Source of the DNA: Trichoplusia ni
Lineage: Eukaryota; Arthropoda; Insecta; Lepidoptera; Noctuidae
Assembly (NCBI RefSeq): GCF_003590095.1
Contig: NC_039480.1
Location: forward strand, 15,477,328-15,541,327
DNA: 64,000 nt
Reading direction: 5' to 3'
Made by a program: the position numbers and the translations under genes. Below are positions 44,901-56,882 of this stretch, piece by piece. Under the pieces are notes generated by a model that saw only the letters and a program-made list of their open reading frames with translations, made no database searches and had not been told where the DNA came from. Each line of letters opens with the position of its first letter. Within the stretch, counting starts at the first letter, position 1.

Positions 44901-47900
44901 AAACCAAATAGTTGTTAGGAATTACATAATACAGTATTTTCTAACCAGTCTCTAACATCAATGAAAGATGATTGAAACAGCAGCCGTGTAAGTTTTTCTG
45001 ATTTTGGCACTTCGCTATTAAGCTATTAAGACATATGATGCTACAATATTCATGAAATTAGTTAATATACGCTCCAATACAAAGCAAAACTGTTCCAAAA
45101 CAACGGACTAGGTTTGAATGTGACTGCACTCATGACATTAAGACACAAAATAGTAAAAGCGTCGATTATGACTTTTTTTATATTTTGTGAAGAAACTTCT
45201 GTTCAAATTTCCTTAACGCATTTTAAGTAGCAAACATGGATATTGTCTTCTGGTATGTAGTGTTTGTAAGCACGATTGAAACTCATAGCTATAAACCGAC
45301 ATAAAAGCGCGGAGGACGTAGCACGGCGGTTCAGCTTTAGTCAGTAAGAGTCTGACACTACCCTTCTCCTCCCCAGAGGAAGTGAGTGTCCATGAGGATC
45401 CGTCGGCCTTACAAAAAAGGTAGTGTTTGTATATTCTCACCCGTTTGACCGCAAGCCGCGGGTCGTCGCTGTAGGGGTCGAAGGTCCCGACTCGTCTGAA
45501 AGGCGGCCATTCTTCCTCATCCGCTTGGCTGTCGTTGTTCTCGCCAATTTCTTCACCGCTATACGTAACATACAATTATGATAGCAATATTTTATTCACA
45601 GTTCTATAAATATATTAATGATCTATTTTTATGAAAATTTCTACCAAGTGAAAGTCCAAAAGATTTAATGCAATTAAAAATCATGCTGTGGAATGTTTAT
45701 ATTCATTTCTTTAACACACTAAATTTCTAACATGTTTTTTTCTAGTGATTGTTGTAATGAGGTAAGAAAAATAAAATAAAAGGTAACAGTTTACAAAAAT
45801 TTTAAAAATAAAATTCTTATAAGGAATTAATAAAAAGATGTAAATTTGAATATGTATAATATTTTGAGCTACGAAATGTATTAAAGCTAAGTATTGCCAA
45901 CATAAAGAAAAATAAGCATGCAGCTGGCAATAAAATGTTATTCATGCTTACAACATTAACTGTTACCTTGTGGTCGATCGTTTGAGCCCACTTCGTTGTG
46001 AGCAAGCGATAAGCAGAAGACAAACCATTAGCTAACGTTAAATACATAGTCACACAGACCCAGGACAAGGCGTTATCGCGTGAAATCAAAGACGTAAGAA
46101 TAACTGGAGAATTTAGACGATTTAAATTCTATGCTAATTCAATGTAAATGTGATCGAAGGAAATGTAAAACAAGAAAAGTTTAAAGAAGTGTCCTGAAAT
46201 AGTGGCAAGTTTTAATGCTTTTGGTTGACTAGAGACATAAGAAAGGGAAATTATAGGAATGCGCCACGACGAAACCGATTTGTCATTAAATATTGAGATT
46301 AAGATATATTAAGAATTTAAACATCAGTTTCCTCAGTTATAATTATTGGGAAATATCTATACTATATTGCGGACAATCAAAATAATTAAGTCAATTGCGA
46401 CAACGTCTTGCTCCTAGTTTCACTGTGTGCATATGATTTAATTGCAAGCTTCATTTATGAGTGAGATTGGCAGATTTATTATTTATATTGAAGCCTATTT
46501 GTTCAGTTAAATTTAAATTTGCATCCTCTTTACATCAGATCTATCTTTTTCATTTTGACAAATATTCTTTCATACCGCTTAATACTATTTATAGTCGACC
46601 CCTGGCAATTCACTTCCTAATGTGAGCCCTGATGCAACGGGCTAAACCGAGTTTGGATCTAAATACTCGGTTCCCATCGCTGCAGTAAAATTGACCCGCA
46701 GAATTGAGAGTATAGGTGCACAACGGCTTACGCCTTCTTTTTGCATTTGGCGCTTTAATACTAGTCTGTTATCAAAATATACTAGTTTAGTAGCCGTATT
46801 GTGGTGAGCCCTTTTCCAAGTTATTTTGAACTCTGTATACAAGTCGTATCTCTCCTAACTTATAGATAAATTACACCCGAGTGTATGTCAGCTGTGCCTA
46901 CCTGAAGAGATGCGCGGTAGTGTACTTGTAGAGCGGCGTCATGGGCACGGCGGCCACGTCCCAGAAGCGCACGGAGCCGTCCTCGTGGCCCGTCAGCAGC
47001 AGCTGGCGCTCGCCCGCCTCGGGCAGGGGCGCGCTGCCGCCCGAGATGGGCCACGCGCCCTCCGAGTACATGTTGTCGCACTGCTGTTGGCCTGGGACAC
47101 GGAGTAAAACAAGTTTTGGTACAAATTACTATTAATTGTAATGGGATTTTGTTAGAAGCATCAAAATTTGATTTAATAGTTCAAATTTTTTCAAATCGTC
47201 ATTTATTTGCTAATTTGATTTTATGTCATAATTTGATAAATCTTTGACAGACGTTACAAGCAGACAGAAGCTAAAAAGTCTGACGACCAGTCTAACACTA
47301 AGGGGCATCGTGTTGCTCAGATAACTGGGTTCAGGAGTTCGGATGGGCAGTCGCTCCTTGTAGACCGATCATCTAATTTGATTTTTTATTCGCCTATTTG
47401 TACGGAATCCGACTTGCACTTAATAGGTTTTTTTATAGAAACGTACATTATGTCTGACCGCTAACTGGGACCCCTACAACAGACAATGTTTAAATTTTGA
47501 CTAATATAGCAGCAACATACCAGCAGCCACAATGTTTTCGTAGACGTTGGAGGCGACGTTGTCCACCAGCTGCGCGGTGGTGACGGCGGACGCGTGTATG
47601 GACACCAGGTAGGGCAGGCGGATGGGCCGCCAGCGGGAGTCACACAGGTCTATCACTACCAGCTCCTCCTCAGCTAGCACCACCTAGGGAACGTTTATGT
47701 GTAATTATGTAGGAGTACTTTTTAACAAAACTTAACTCACTTTGACGGTTTTACAGGATTGTTGGGTATTTCTACACTTCTTTCATTCTCGCGGTTCCTG
47801 CACTTTTTAACATTTTAAAAGTTAAGTTTGGAAGTACTTTGTTCAAAACTTCAAAACTTTGTAATTTATACAGCTACTACACCATAAATAAAAAAGATAT

Positions 47901-50900
47901 CTTACCAAGGCAGCGGCGACCTGGTTGACGGTTTGTACTTGTATTTGAGCGGGTGTCTCCGGCCTCTCCTCTTGCAGCGGGACGCCGTCCGGGGGCACCG
48001 GAGTCGTTGTGAAGAAATCGATAACCTAATACAAATATGAAGTTTGTGAAAATAAATTACCGGACTTTTGTTTTAGTTTATTATTATAATTTTTACGTGA
48101 TACTGTGAATATGTTAACAAATGAATAAACGATTACTTACTCGACTGGTAAAATCGAAGGCAACGTGTTTTTCGCCCTGTTGTACTGTGACTGTGTATTT
48201 GTCGGAGTATGAAGCTCGCGGCATGCCACCTGAGAATACATACTTTTATTGTAATTCATTTATTTATAATGCCGCTAATAAAACTTCATGCCGTAGATCA
48301 AAATTAAAAATGGCTGAGTAAGGCCGTTTTTCCAATCGTCAGATAATTTTTATCTGACGAATATGTTTGACGTTTTGACAGCTTTTGTGAAATAATGTCA
48401 AACGGCCATATTTATTCTTGAGATAGAAGTAAACAGATTATAAAAAATCGGCCCTAACTAAACAAATTATAATGCCGAACATACCTGCATAGATAGTGAT
48501 CTCGTCTCCATCGACGCTGGTCCGCGTGAGTATCTTGCTGATGGCCTTACAGGGGTAGGGGCCGTACGGAGTGACGGGCTCCTTGAGCGGCCGGTCGCTG
48601 GCCGCGCCCGCCACCTCCCACGTCACGTATGAACCGTCGTTGTGAGATGATGTGAAGTGCTCGCCTGTACAGGAATAAATAGTCAAACCATATTATTATA
48701 TATATTTTTAAACACAACTACTATTTTAATATTATAATACACTACATGCACATGCAATATACCAAGTATCTTGTGTTGCATTTTGAATAAGTAAAGTTGT
48801 TCCTTATAAGATGTGGATCTTCAAAGTTTAGGATAAGAGCGGCAATTTAAATCAGGAAGACAGGGGAAGGAACGTTCGGTGCATTCACTTAAACATGACC
48901 TATTCATCTAATATATGACGTACCGTCATCATTCCAACACAAGCTTTCCAGCTGCTGGTTGGACACGAAGGTGTGTGTGGGCGCGGCCGCCACGCGGTCC
49001 CACAGCACGACGAGCCCGCGGTTGTAGCCGACCAGCAAGCGGGACGGAACCTTCGGGTGCTCGCAGATAGCTTCCACCGCACCGGGGTTCACTTTGAAGT
49101 CTTCTGGACAACTGGAACAGAAATAGAACTTGAACACCTAGTTTTTATGAAGGGTGGGTAATTTGGGCAAGTCTTCAAAAAAAAAAATAACATATATTGC
49201 ATACACGCATCGATAGGCGGTTTGAAATATTTGCTACTCATTAATGTTTTTTACAAAATATCTTTGTTTTGAGAAAATTATTTGCTTATCAAGTATAAGT
49301 ATTGTATTTCTCTGGAAAGCGGATGTTTGATAAAGTGATTGGTTATTGTGGAAAATAATGACATTTAGATAACTATCAGGATTATAACCGGATATTTTTG
49401 CAGTCGTTGCATAATCTCGAATACCTGGGTGAATCATTTGAATAAGTGAAAAATATACTTATCCAATGCAATGAAATATAATCTTATCTATAAGACAAAC
49501 AAATATGTACCGGTAGGTCGACAACTGTCCAATATCTAAGTCTCTTGGCCTCGATTTTACTAATAAGTTAAAATCGCTTAACCGATTTTTTTGTGAATAC
49601 GTCAACAGGGTATATTTAATCAATATTTATTCATAAGTTTAAATTTGAAAATAAACCCTTAGCTATCCTGAGGTTTGGACTAAAAACATACATATTTCTA
49701 GTTTTCAGAAACTGAGAAACTAATACGTATTTTTGGAGTAACCTGATATCCTTGATTATCGATACAAGACATACAATGTATGGAGTCACTATCCACGGAT
49801 CAACCGGTCAATCAAAATAAAAGTAAATAAGAGCTCTACTATGTAAATGTTACTCACTTCTGCATAACAACATCCTGATATATCACATCTTCGGTGACAG
49901 CGAACGTGTTAAGGTCCAGGTTGTATATGTTCCCGCCTTCGGTTCCGATCACCAGGTGCTTGCCCGTCGACTCGACGCATAGCGCAGAGATCTTCTTGTT
50001 CTTTCCCTCGAATATGTACGTTTTTAACTCAACCAGCGATTTTTCGTTTATTTCCCATAGATGTAGACTGTTGTCATCTGATAGTGATACTAGACGGCCT
50101 GTGCCTGGAATAGAGGAAATGAAACATTTTAGTAGTGTTTTAACCACATTTGCAATTATTTTGCAGTAAATGAGCATTCCGCCGGAATTTGCTTGAAACA
50201 TACATACGAAAAAGTGTTGAACCTCATTTCTTTTGCCATCAGGGTAAAGAAGTAAGAAGTTCGTTAACATACCTACCACTGAACTGTTGTTTTAGCATGG
50301 AATTTAAATGGAACTCTAAACCGATAGTGGATAGTAGAACAGGACAGTGTTACTATATAAATTATCTTTTGATAAAACACAAACCTAAATATTATGAAAA
50401 TGTGCGATAATTTTGCAGTACAAAACAAACATGAACTTATTTTTATTTATCAAATTGTTCCACTAGTAATATAATAGGTGCGATAAACTGATATCAAAAA
50501 CTACATTTACTAAAAAACGTTACATTATCAAGCGGTATCAGTGGGTTGACATTTCGTTATTACTAATAACGGATTTGACTACACTCACATACCTACATCA
50601 TATATGTATATAATATTATAGCAACATAATATTAAGTAAGACTGTCATTGTTTACCGAAAACGTTGACGGATAATATGCGAACAGCTTTGTTAAAAATGT
50701 AATGAAATGCAGTACATTGTATCAATGTTTAACTATACGCATTAAAAAGGGAATTAGCAACACGCACAGCGTTCCAGATGAATAACGTCCTAAAATAAAA
50801 TCTTATCAAAGTCATTCAGTGTGACTAAACGTTTTATAATAAACCCGGTGCGTGGTCTCGCCCACGCGTCGTTCGCTTAGAATCCCTAATAAACGAGCTT

Positions 50901-51979
50901 GTTTTAAGTACCATTTTAATATTTTATGTACCTGTACTTTCACCCAGATAATGGACGACATTTCTAAGTAATAATTAATATAATACATAAACGTGAAATA
51001 CTAGTATAGAACGAAAATGTTTCGTCTATAAATAAACAGACATGACATATAACATTCCAAGAGTACAAAATATAAATGATAATCTAATCGCGGTAAGTAA
51101 TGGCCCACCCAAACCCAGAAAGATAACTGTTGTAGAATTCCAGTGCACCTGATGTGTCATCGTAGCTACTTTAGTGTTGTTCGCAAAAATATTCATGAAT
51201 ACGGACACTTCTTTGATGTGCGTTTGACTATTATAATACGTAATTATTATTTGGTATTTACAAAGTATTTAGATTTATTAATGGGAACAAATACATAGTC
51301 TGCTTTAACATGACTAAATCTGCTAATTGTTCTTGCGTGTCGTTCTCTGAATTCCACCTAATTACGTATTACATATTCAAAGCAGAAAGCGAACCTATTT
51401 CCCAAATAAATACGAATGCACGCAGAATCCAGCCTTAAAAGCATTCGTCATCAAAGTTTTTACTTTTCCGACTGCTTATGAGTCCTTCACAAGCGAAGAT
51501 TGTCAAAGGGCTATTTGACGAAGAGAATTGAGAAGGGGGAGCAGTTTCCTAATAGCGATTAAGGGTTAGCTACTACTTCCCCGTTTTGTTCTATGTATGT
51601 CTGATATTTCATTAATATTTAGGTGCAGCGCAGTCGACAAACTAATCCGTGACGCACTTTTTAGTCTGTGATAATAGAATCTAAGCAATTATATGCAGTA
51701 ACGCAAAGGCGCGCCATGCAGACTTTTTGAGCGCCGCAGACTCGATCGCACAAAAAGTGTGCCGTCTGCGCTGCACCTTATAGTTATGAAGTACGGCTTA
51801 CCAGGTATGAAGAGTATCTGTGTGACGCTGGAGTCTGAGTTGGTGTGCTGTCCGTAGAGTTCGACGCCGGGTCTGCCGTACACCTTGAGGGCGCCGGTGG
51901 CCGTGCCGAGGGCGACCACCCGCAGCAGTGGGTCCCATGCTAGCGCTGATGCTCTGTGAGGGAAGCCGTGTTGGACTGT
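38994..51979 (-). CDS. l(2)gl: Lethal(2) giant larvae, tumour-suppressor polarity protein (first exon missing)
   Basis: Twenty-three exons in coding order: 51802-51979, 49858-50104, 48924-49111, 48485-48664, 48141-48229, 47906-48025, 47521-47683, 46902-47091, 45441-45558, 44794-44895, 44589-44693, 44223-44382, 43727-43869, 43161-43311, 42588-42793, 42030-42170, 41538-41701, 41278-41371, 41058-41153, 40771-40890, 40350-40473, 39532-39575 and 38994-39116. Phases agree, giving 1081 residues after a missing N-terminus of about 30. The chain opens TVQHGFPHRASALAWDP; double-propeller landmarks include GTATGALKVYGRPGVE, DDNSLHLWEINEK, LLTGHEDGSVRFWD, TFDPYSDDPRL and LWAGTNNGTVYAF. The exon at 43727-43869 holds RKSFKKSLRESFRRLRKG, the basic membrane-binding segment phosphorylated by aPKC in the family. 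Lgl acts at the basolateral cortex against aPKC-Par6 (family knowledge). The exon start at 40890 could also be 40893. The tail is Thr-rich, then Pro-rich, ending AAAETN. Confidence 0.96.
39576..40349. other. l(2)gl intron between the last two small tail exons
   Basis: AT-rich intronic DNA with no additional exon, repeat or RNA gene that I can identify. Confidence 0.6.
43370..43510 (-). repeat. Probable dispersed repeat in an l(2)gl intron
   Basis: The block contains TTTATCGGGATTGCCCGACT, AGTTTCGGACCCAACCGGAG and GGCGGGATCGCGAGTCAAAC. I associate this wording with a common lepidopteran interspersed repeat, and it is much more GC-rich than the surrounding intron. No second copy lies in this window, so the call rests on recognition. 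Confidence 0.45.
45559..46901. other. Large l(2)gl intron
   Basis: No additional exon fits between the exon ending at 46902 and the one starting at 45558, since their phases already match. A moderately GC-rich patch near 46590-46800 has no recognised identity. Confidence 0.6.
47268..47372 (+). repeat. Dispersed repeat fragment in an l(2)gl intron
   Basis: GGGGCATCGTGTTGCTCAGA, TAACTGGGTTCAGGAGTTCG and GATGGGCAGTCGCTCCTTGT match a repeat I recognise from lepidopteran introns. Its usual continuation, ending in a GACCCCAACATAGTTGGGAA-like block, is missing here; a related end fragment occurs at 56822-56882 on the other strand. Confidence 0.5.
48319..48457. mobile_element. Short inverted-repeat element (MITE-like) in an l(2)gl intron
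   Basis: The ends read GGCCGTTTTT and, inverted, GGCCGATTTTT, next to TAA on the left and CTAA on the right. Inside is a perfect hairpin with 10-bp arms CGTCAGATAA and TTATCTGACG around a TTT loop (48337-48359), plus a second GGCCGTTTGACA-like inverted block. There is no coding capacity. Termini are imperfect, so boundaries are approximate. Confidence 0.5.
50105..51801. other. l(2)gl intron after the first in-window exon
   Basis: AT-rich intron with no recognised exon. It contains the inverted-repeat element at 51622-51777, which ends about 24 bp from the 5' splice site. Confidence 0.6.
51622..51777. mobile_element. PIF/Harbinger-like MITE with TTA target duplication
   Basis: A 156-bp element starts GGTGCAGCGCAG and ends with the exact inverted copy CTGCGCTGCACC. 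It is flanked by TTA at 51619-51621 and 51778-51780. The inverted similarity continues imperfectly inward (CACTTTTTAG against CACTTTTTGTG). A three-base TWA duplication is the hallmark of PIF/Harbinger transposition, so it is best read as a non-autonomous member of that superfamily. The TIR sequence itself is not one I know. Confidence 0.7.
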
Positions 51980-54900
51980 CTGAAAATAACGAGAGATTTC
52001 GTTAGGTTTAAATGCTCAATTTGCATTTTTGAGATGAAAGGTGAGTAAGAGATCTGGGTTTTCTTTTTACAAACATAACCTACTAACACCTATTCATATT
52101 GAAAGAGAGTTACGTGGAGTCTTTGAGTAATTTAAAGAAAATTTAAGTTTGTGTTGAATAATTTTACATGTAGATAAGAGTTTTGGCTTACCGCCGTAAA
52201 CTTATATTTAAATGAATAAATTATTTAATAAATAACTTATCTTATACATTGAGCTATATAAAAAGTTCAAGAAATCAAGAAAATTAAAAGATTAAATAAA
52301 CGTACATATTTACATTTGCGCTAATTTCGCCTCTAACAATCCCTTCTGAGATATATCTCTTTTACCACGGAGATAACGATTTAAAGCAACAGAACATATT
52401 GTAGACTATTGTTTAGTAAATAGAATCTATTGTCGTTAACAAACAATTTTCTAAACATACACATTGTATAAATAATGATGCATCTTTCATTTGAAACATC
52501 ATTGTAACAAACAATGCATTCGTACTTGGCAATACGGAGTCAATCTAGTTTTAATAAGCACGAATTTATTTTATTTTAAATAATAGTTTATACAGTAGTA
52601 CCATACAGCGCACACATAATATACGAAAACATTCCTTAACTCAGTGCAATAAAGGTCAATATACCTAAAGTATTCACACTGTCGCGGCAACAACTGTTGG
52701 TACACAACATATTAGTCAGCGTTATCAAAAGAACATAGTATTTACAGGACAATTACATCACAAATGTGAATAGGAAGGTAATTAAGTGATAGAATGAGCT
52801 TTTTGTAGCCTGTTTGACACCTCGGACACAATGGCGTTACGTCATGAAACGTGCGGATCTCTGACTCATAGTCATACTGCTACTTATTCAGTACTAGTAA
52901 CTATTTAGTAATCTGTGGTACTAGGTTTTTAAGAAATGTGTACAAATATATTTAAAAAAACGAATTTAAATTGTTCTTTTCAACTATGAGCTGGTTGCTT
53001 CTGATCTAAGGACGTGACATAAACTTACGTCTGATTGCAAATTAAATTACTTATTTTTTCATGATGGTGTAAGTAGAGTCCACTAAAAAGTATGTATTTA
53101 CAGTTATTTCACTTCGATAAATACCTAAAAGCCAACAAGAAAGAGTTTAAAGAAGCTGCTCTTGCTCGCTTAAGAATTAAAATTTATTTCCTCATCTCTC
53201 AAATACGAACACTCAGACAATCTTTAACTTTAGCGTAGGTAATCATTGAGAAGAAAGCAAACAACCATCAATAAGGTTTCAATATTTCTGTTCTGAAGGA
53301 CTAAATCAGCCATTACTTTTCACTAAATGACATCGCGTGCGTTTTCCCATTCAAAGTTAACGCATAATAATTGTAGTTGCCACTTGTCTAACACCGCATA
53401 GTTATTGCCTATGAAAAGGGACGTGGGAACACAGGCTTGCTGGTTGCGTGTTTATAAAATTATAGGTTTAATAAACTTGTTATACGTTCTTCTATGAAAT
53501 GTTTAGAAAGATACTTCATAACATGTCCGCTGTTTTTCTTGCAGATTTGTACCTAATTTTTATTACTCATCTTAGTAATTTATCATTTACTAATAATTCT
53601 CAAGAATACTTTCTGTTTCAATGTGTTTAATGCGTAACTTATTTCAATTATGCCGAACAAAAGCTATTTTGGTGAATTACAAACATTAGTAGCGTAATGA
53701 GGAGCATTAATTAACAACTAAATATCTAGAATTTATAAAAATCCCGCATTAAATACACGATAACAAAAAACACATTTGTCCGCAAGTTGTTGGCATACTT
53801 ATGTGAATAGCAGTCACTGTACAGAATGTTCTCAATGTAACTATCAAAATACACTAATGAAACGAGATAGAGCTGTAATTACCACATTTGTTCGACGATA
53901 TTTAAGTTTAAATCACATGGTAGTACCATCACTCTATCATTACGTTATTGGGACATCGTGAAAGCTAAAAAGACACACAATACAGTGAATGTATTTAAGC
54001 ATTTGATGTTACTAATGGAAGCTCGGACGTCAATCATTTAGTTTAAAAACATGCATTAAAATATTTCGATGACTCAGACACATTAGTAAAACCTATCAAG
54101 GTCGGGTGCGCCAAATTAAACGATAATGTTCGCAGTATCATCAACAAAAATATTTAATAAACAAATCGTATGAAACACATTTTTTGTATAAATAGTAGCG
54201 AGTTCAAATGGTTTTCTATTTAAAGCCGTGTTTCTGTCGATTGAAAGTAGAGTTTATAACTGTAAACTTAAGGTTGAATTTCTAATGTTTCAGTTAAAGT
54301 TCAGTTGATTGCTGATTCGGAATGTCGCATACCAGATGTGAGCAGGCGTGACCGATGCCCTCAAAATGCTTATCAAACAGGTATTGTATCATCTTCGGTT
54401 AATAAGCGAACTGTTTCTTAGAACGCTGTTTGACATTATTATATTTCCTCGTGATTGTGGGAATTTACCCTGTGACGCGAATCAATCTAGTTTTCTAAAG
54501 TCTTCATAAGTATAAAACGCAAATACTCCGTGTTATATCAGTATCTGGAGAGATTTTCAAATTATTTTTATGTAGCTATAGCACAGAATATAGAGTGGTA
54601 CTACGCAGCTATGTTCATTATGATGCATTGTATTTTTGTTAACAGTATAATATTCTTTTGATACCCTTCACATCTTTAGCCTAACGGACAACCAAAGGAA
54701 ATAAAGATACCAACGAAAGGCTTAACAAATAAAACCGATCGTTCTAAAAACGTTGTTTTTAATTATCATAACGGTCTTAACTGTTCTAATTGGTACCAGA
54801 AAGCCAAGAGCCGGTACCATCAGTGATGAACTGTACAAAAGCCTCTGGCATCCATTGTCTGGCTTCGGCCACGATTGTGCAACTCTACTCGCCGCTAGTA

Positions 54901-56821
54901 CACGTGCACTCGACCAACAAAGCTTGATCGCTTTACTGGACCGGTTCGTCTCAACCAGCGGTGCTCAACCAAGAAAATTTAAAGATATTTGAAAAAATAT
55001 ATCGCTTGTTGACAGAGATAATAGTCACACTAAACTGGGAAGTAAATTGTTGGATAATGGAAGTTCAAGACATTCTGAACTTTATGTAATAGTCAAATGG
55101 TTGCAAACCATAGAATGCTCAAACGTAAACGGTAAAGTTATGAACAAATATGTACGATATGTAGTTTATTAAGTTCTGGACAAGGTAATTTGATACAATG
55201 TAATAGTTTTTGGATCAAGTAGCGAATTTATGAACTAACATTCTAACTATTTACCTGTGATACTCGGGCTACGTTGCTTTAACAAAATAAGCGTTAGGAG
55301 GAACAGTTGAGAATCACTGCCCGATACCGTTAAGAGGTCTAGTCTGGCATACCCTAACTCAAACGTTACAAAGTTCCGATGTTTCAATTTTAGCGTTTTT
55401 GGCGAAGCTGGCTACGTCCTAGTATCTCGAACTCGTTTTAGATAGTCTTGAATCTTGATATACTTTCCAGGCCTTATAAGGACTTTTGTTATACTCAGTT
55501 GTAGCGGTTTTGGCGGCACACATTTGGCATTTTTAAGTATCACCGGAATATATAAATAAAATAACAATGTGTTGCGGATGTACGAAATGATAAACTAAAT
55601 GGCAAAAACAGTTGTGTTTTTACACTATTCAATGAAATAAATCTAACGGGGACTGATACTTTTATTAGTCTCGAGTTATGGATTTAGAAACTTTAATTTA
55701 ACAAAACACTTTTAATACAAACACTGTTATGTGACAGATGTACAATATTTCTATGTCAATCAAACAAAAAAGTATATGAAAGCGAACACACCCTTAACCC
55801 TTACCCAAAGAGTACATTAACTTAACAACAGACCTCCAAATTAATCTCACGATCAAACGTAACTTGTCCTTCAATTACAAGCACATAGTATGTGTAAACG
55901 ACGTTATTCATTCATATTCATGACGGCTCAGGAATGTAATGATTGCGTTAACAGTGACAATTAGAGCGTCGCATATTTGTTTGTATCTATTCTGTGGTCA
56001 TTAGGTGTGCCATCTGTGTCCTGTGAACTTATCTCGATAATGTCTGTGACGTGGATACTTCTTGCACGGGTTCTGTCGTAGAAAGTTTAGAAGGTGCAAC
56101 AATATTTTTCCTATACTAATTTCCTATAAAAGAAGTAATTTATCGTTTACAGTATATAGCACATAAAGTGCATATCGTAGGAGCAATTCGCTCGTAAACT
56201 AACCCATATCACATTAGACGTGGTTAACTGGAAGTAATACGATTGTCCACATTAAACTGCACTGATATGCCTACGCACCTTGCAAATGATGTCACTAAGC
56301 CATTATAGCGGCTGCGGCTTTCGTGCCAAATGACGTCACTTTATGAGGCCGATTTAACACTTGTGTTCAAAAAAGTTTTAATGTCATTTTATTTGTGTAC
56401 TTTTATATCTGCAATGTTCTATTTCCTGTCCTTGCAAGGTGAACCGAAAGCGATGAAGCTTACTGTACTTTACTAAGTATTATAAAGTACTTATGAAAAT
56501 AGAAAACAAGTAATGGAACAAGAAGTAATTAGGAAGTGGTACTTATAGGATAAGGGGCAACGACTGTCCCGGGAGTAATCCTAATTGCTTATTCAATGAT
56601 CATTAGGAAAGGCTTAGAAAAGTTAATGCATTGTACCGGTAAGTGGGTCCCCGTATTGGTAGAGACAATTACCAAAGAAATTAAACTGGGATTACACATT
56701 ATCCGATTGTACATATTTGATACTGGAGAAGAAAATATTTTATTTCGTTATCACACAACTTTTCAAAAACTGCAATATCGAATACGCGGTAGAATCGCGA
56801 TAAAATCACGACAATATTAGG

Positions 56822-56882
56822 GTTGTCATCATCAGACCAGTCTTTTCCTAACTATGCTGGGGTCTGCTTCATAGGGTTGTCA
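56822..56882 (-). repeat. Dispersed repeat end fragment
   Basis: On the minus strand this reads GACCCCAGCATAGTTAGGAA followed by AAGACTGG and ATGATGA. It is the characteristic end of a lepidopteran repeat whose upstream part resembles the fragment at 47268-47372. Confidence 0.5.

Noticed and set aside
54753..54992. 79-codon open frame (plus strand) in the l(2)gl flank
   Set aside because: It begins with a Leu/Ile/Val-rich stretch and continues with ordinary-looking residues, but matches no family I know, has no paired exons and no homologous copy here. Length alone is not evidence in a window of this size.
54956..55319. Possible hAT-type MITE with CAGCGGTGCTCAACC and inverted CAGTGATTCTCAACT ends
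   Set aside because: The ends agree at only about 12 of 15 positions and the expected 8-bp duplication is absent (GTCTCAAC against CCCGATAC). The interior shows no further symmetry, so chance or a very old relic is as likely.
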